From Candidatus Zixiibacteriota bacterium (GTDB lineage: Bacteria > Zixibacteria > MSB-5A5 > GN15 > JACZUZ01), in contig JADFNA010000141.1 of the NCBI GenBank assembly GCA_022563625.1, positions 1 through 5,564 on the forward strand: 5,564 bases of DNA, read 5' to 3'. Position numbers and translations under genes: made by a program. The notes under the pieces are model-generated. The model had not been told where the DNA came from. It saw only the letters and a program-made list of their open reading frames with translations, and made no database searches. Below are positions 4,640 through 5,564 of this stretch, in pieces. Position 1 is the stretch's first letter, and every line of letters begins with the position of its first letter.

Positions 4640-5564
4640 ATGATGAAAACCGTACAGAATAGATTCGGGGCGCTCAAAGAGCTGTCCACAGATACCGGAG
4701 CGAAGAAATACTTCTCGCTGGCGGCCCTTGAAGAGTCCGGTTTCGGCGAAGTAAGCTCGCTGCCTTACTCTATCAAAATTCTTTTGGAATCAGCGCTGCG
4801 CAATTGCGATAATTTCGCCGTGACCGAAGAGCATGTGCGGGTCCTGTCCGGATGGCAGTCAAATGAACCCGCACGGCGCGAAATCCCGTTTATGCCAGCC
4901 AGAATTCTTCTGCAGGATTTCACCGGTGTACCGGCCCTGGTCGATCTGGCGGCGATGCGTTCGGCCCTGGCCCGGCTGGGGGGTGACCCGAAAAAAATCC
5001 AGCCGACAATTCCGGTTGAGTTGGTCATTGATCATTCGGTGCAAATAGACACCTATGGTATAGCCGAGGCGCTGGAGCGAAACGCCAATCGTGAATTCGA
5101 GCGAAATCGTGAGCGCTATGAGTTTCTCAAGTGGGGGCAGCAGTCTATTGCCGGTTTGAAAGTCACCCCGCCCTCAACCGGCATTGTACATCAGGTCAAC
5201 CTTGAATATCTGGCCCGGGTGACGTTTGAGAAAACTGTCGATGGCGAGCGGATAGTGTATCCAGACAGTCTGGTCGGGACAGATTCGCATACACCGATGA
5301 TCAACGGCCTGGGTGTGCTCGGCTGGGGTGTGGGAGGCATCGAGGCCGAGGCGACTATGCTCGGGCAGCCGATCTCAATGCTTATGCCGGATGTAATCGG
5401 TTTCAGATTGACAGGAGCGCTGCCTGAAGGCGCGACAGCAACTGACATGGTGCTGGCTATCACCGAAACTCTGAGAGGGCGCGGAGTTGTCGGCAAATTC
5501 GTAGAGTTCTTTGGCTCCGGTTTGTCATCTATGAGCCTGCCCGATCGTGCGACGATTTCAAACA
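4640..5564 (+). CDS. acnA: Aconitate hydratase (AcnA type), 5' part only
   Basis: Aconitase interconverts citrate and isocitrate through cis-aconitate in the TCA cycle, using a [4Fe-4S] cluster. The frame stays open from ATG at 4640 to the right edge, giving 308 residues of a protein normally near 900. Family landmarks appear in order: [15 protein letters not shown] (41-55), [22 protein letters not shown] (81-102), [10 protein letters not shown] (126-135), [14 protein letters not shown] (179-192) and [32 protein letters not shown] (207-238). D131-H132-S133 and D215-S216-H217 correspond to active-site positions. The spacing and order fit the AcnA/IRP1-like branch and not AcnB. The three cluster cysteines should lie beyond the window, so activity cannot be judged here. 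It is transcribed divergently from the FAD-binding protein, with about 140 bp between the start codons. Confidence 0.96.
   Translation, partial: MMKTVQNRFGALKELSTDTGAKKYFSLAALEESGFGEVSSLPYSIKILLESALRNCDNFAVTEEHVRVLSGWQSNEPARREIPFMPARILLQDFTGVPALVDLAAMRSALARLGGDPKKIQPTIPVELVIDHSVQIDTYGIAEALERNANREFERNRERYEFLKWGQQSIAGLKVTPPSTGIVHQVNLEYLARVTFEKTVDGERIVYPDSLVGTDSHTPMINGLGVLGWGVGGIEAEATMLGQPISMLMPDVIGFRLTGALPEGATATDMVLAITETLRGRGVVGKFVEFFGSGLSSMSLPDRATISN

Noticed and set aside
5191..5496. Minus-strand frame opposite aconitase
   Set aside because: It is a Ser/Pro/Thr-rich shadow of a highly conserved aconitase region.

Overview
The window is a stretch of bacterial chromosome carrying mostly housekeeping genes. 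It holds five genes on the minus strand and the start of one on the plus strand. One secreted protein combines CHRD domains, a calcium-binding thrombospondin type 3 stretch and a tandem dockerin-like tail with the motif NIADxTFLIARIFAGG. That combination, with ordinary Shine-Dalgarno sites and moderate GC, suggests an uncultured Gram-negative lineage of the FCB group, such as Zixibacteria or relatives. This placement is inference from protein style, not a measured phylogeny.

Reading the minus strand from right to left: a short GlcE-like FAD-binding protein (3696-4499); a secreted CHRD/dockerin-like protein (2357-3472); a SecDF-associated YajC subunit (1706-2065, TTG start); peptide deformylase (980-1585, GTG start); and methionyl-tRNA formyltransferase (110-757). 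Def and Fmt act at opposite ends of the same cycle: Fmt formylates the initiator Met-tRNA and Def removes the formyl group from new proteins. The def-fmt pair is therefore a classic functional unit, although 222 bp containing a long palindrome separates the two genes here. YajC fits next to them as an inner-membrane protein-export factor. On the plus strand, divergent from the FAD protein, begins aconitase (4640 to the right edge), of which about the first third is present.

The most notable feature is at the left end. The fmt reading frame is intact through its catalytic domain, then runs into a GC-rich segment of about 145 bp (22-166) bounded by imperfect terminal inverted repeats. It stops inside that segment. 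Fmt-like sequence (IAPKVTH) appears to resume in another frame on the far side, at the very edge of the window. This looks like a small MITE-like insertion that has cut off the Fmt C-terminal domain. A 14-bp core of this element recurs with two changes in the palindrome between def and fmt, hinting at an interspersed repeat family.

The intergenic regions hold several dyads. These are 906-952 between def and fmt, 2151-2173 and 2197-2230 upstream of yajC, and a compact divergent promoter region at 4500-4639. I see no CRISPR array, tRNA, rRNA, phage gene or defence system.
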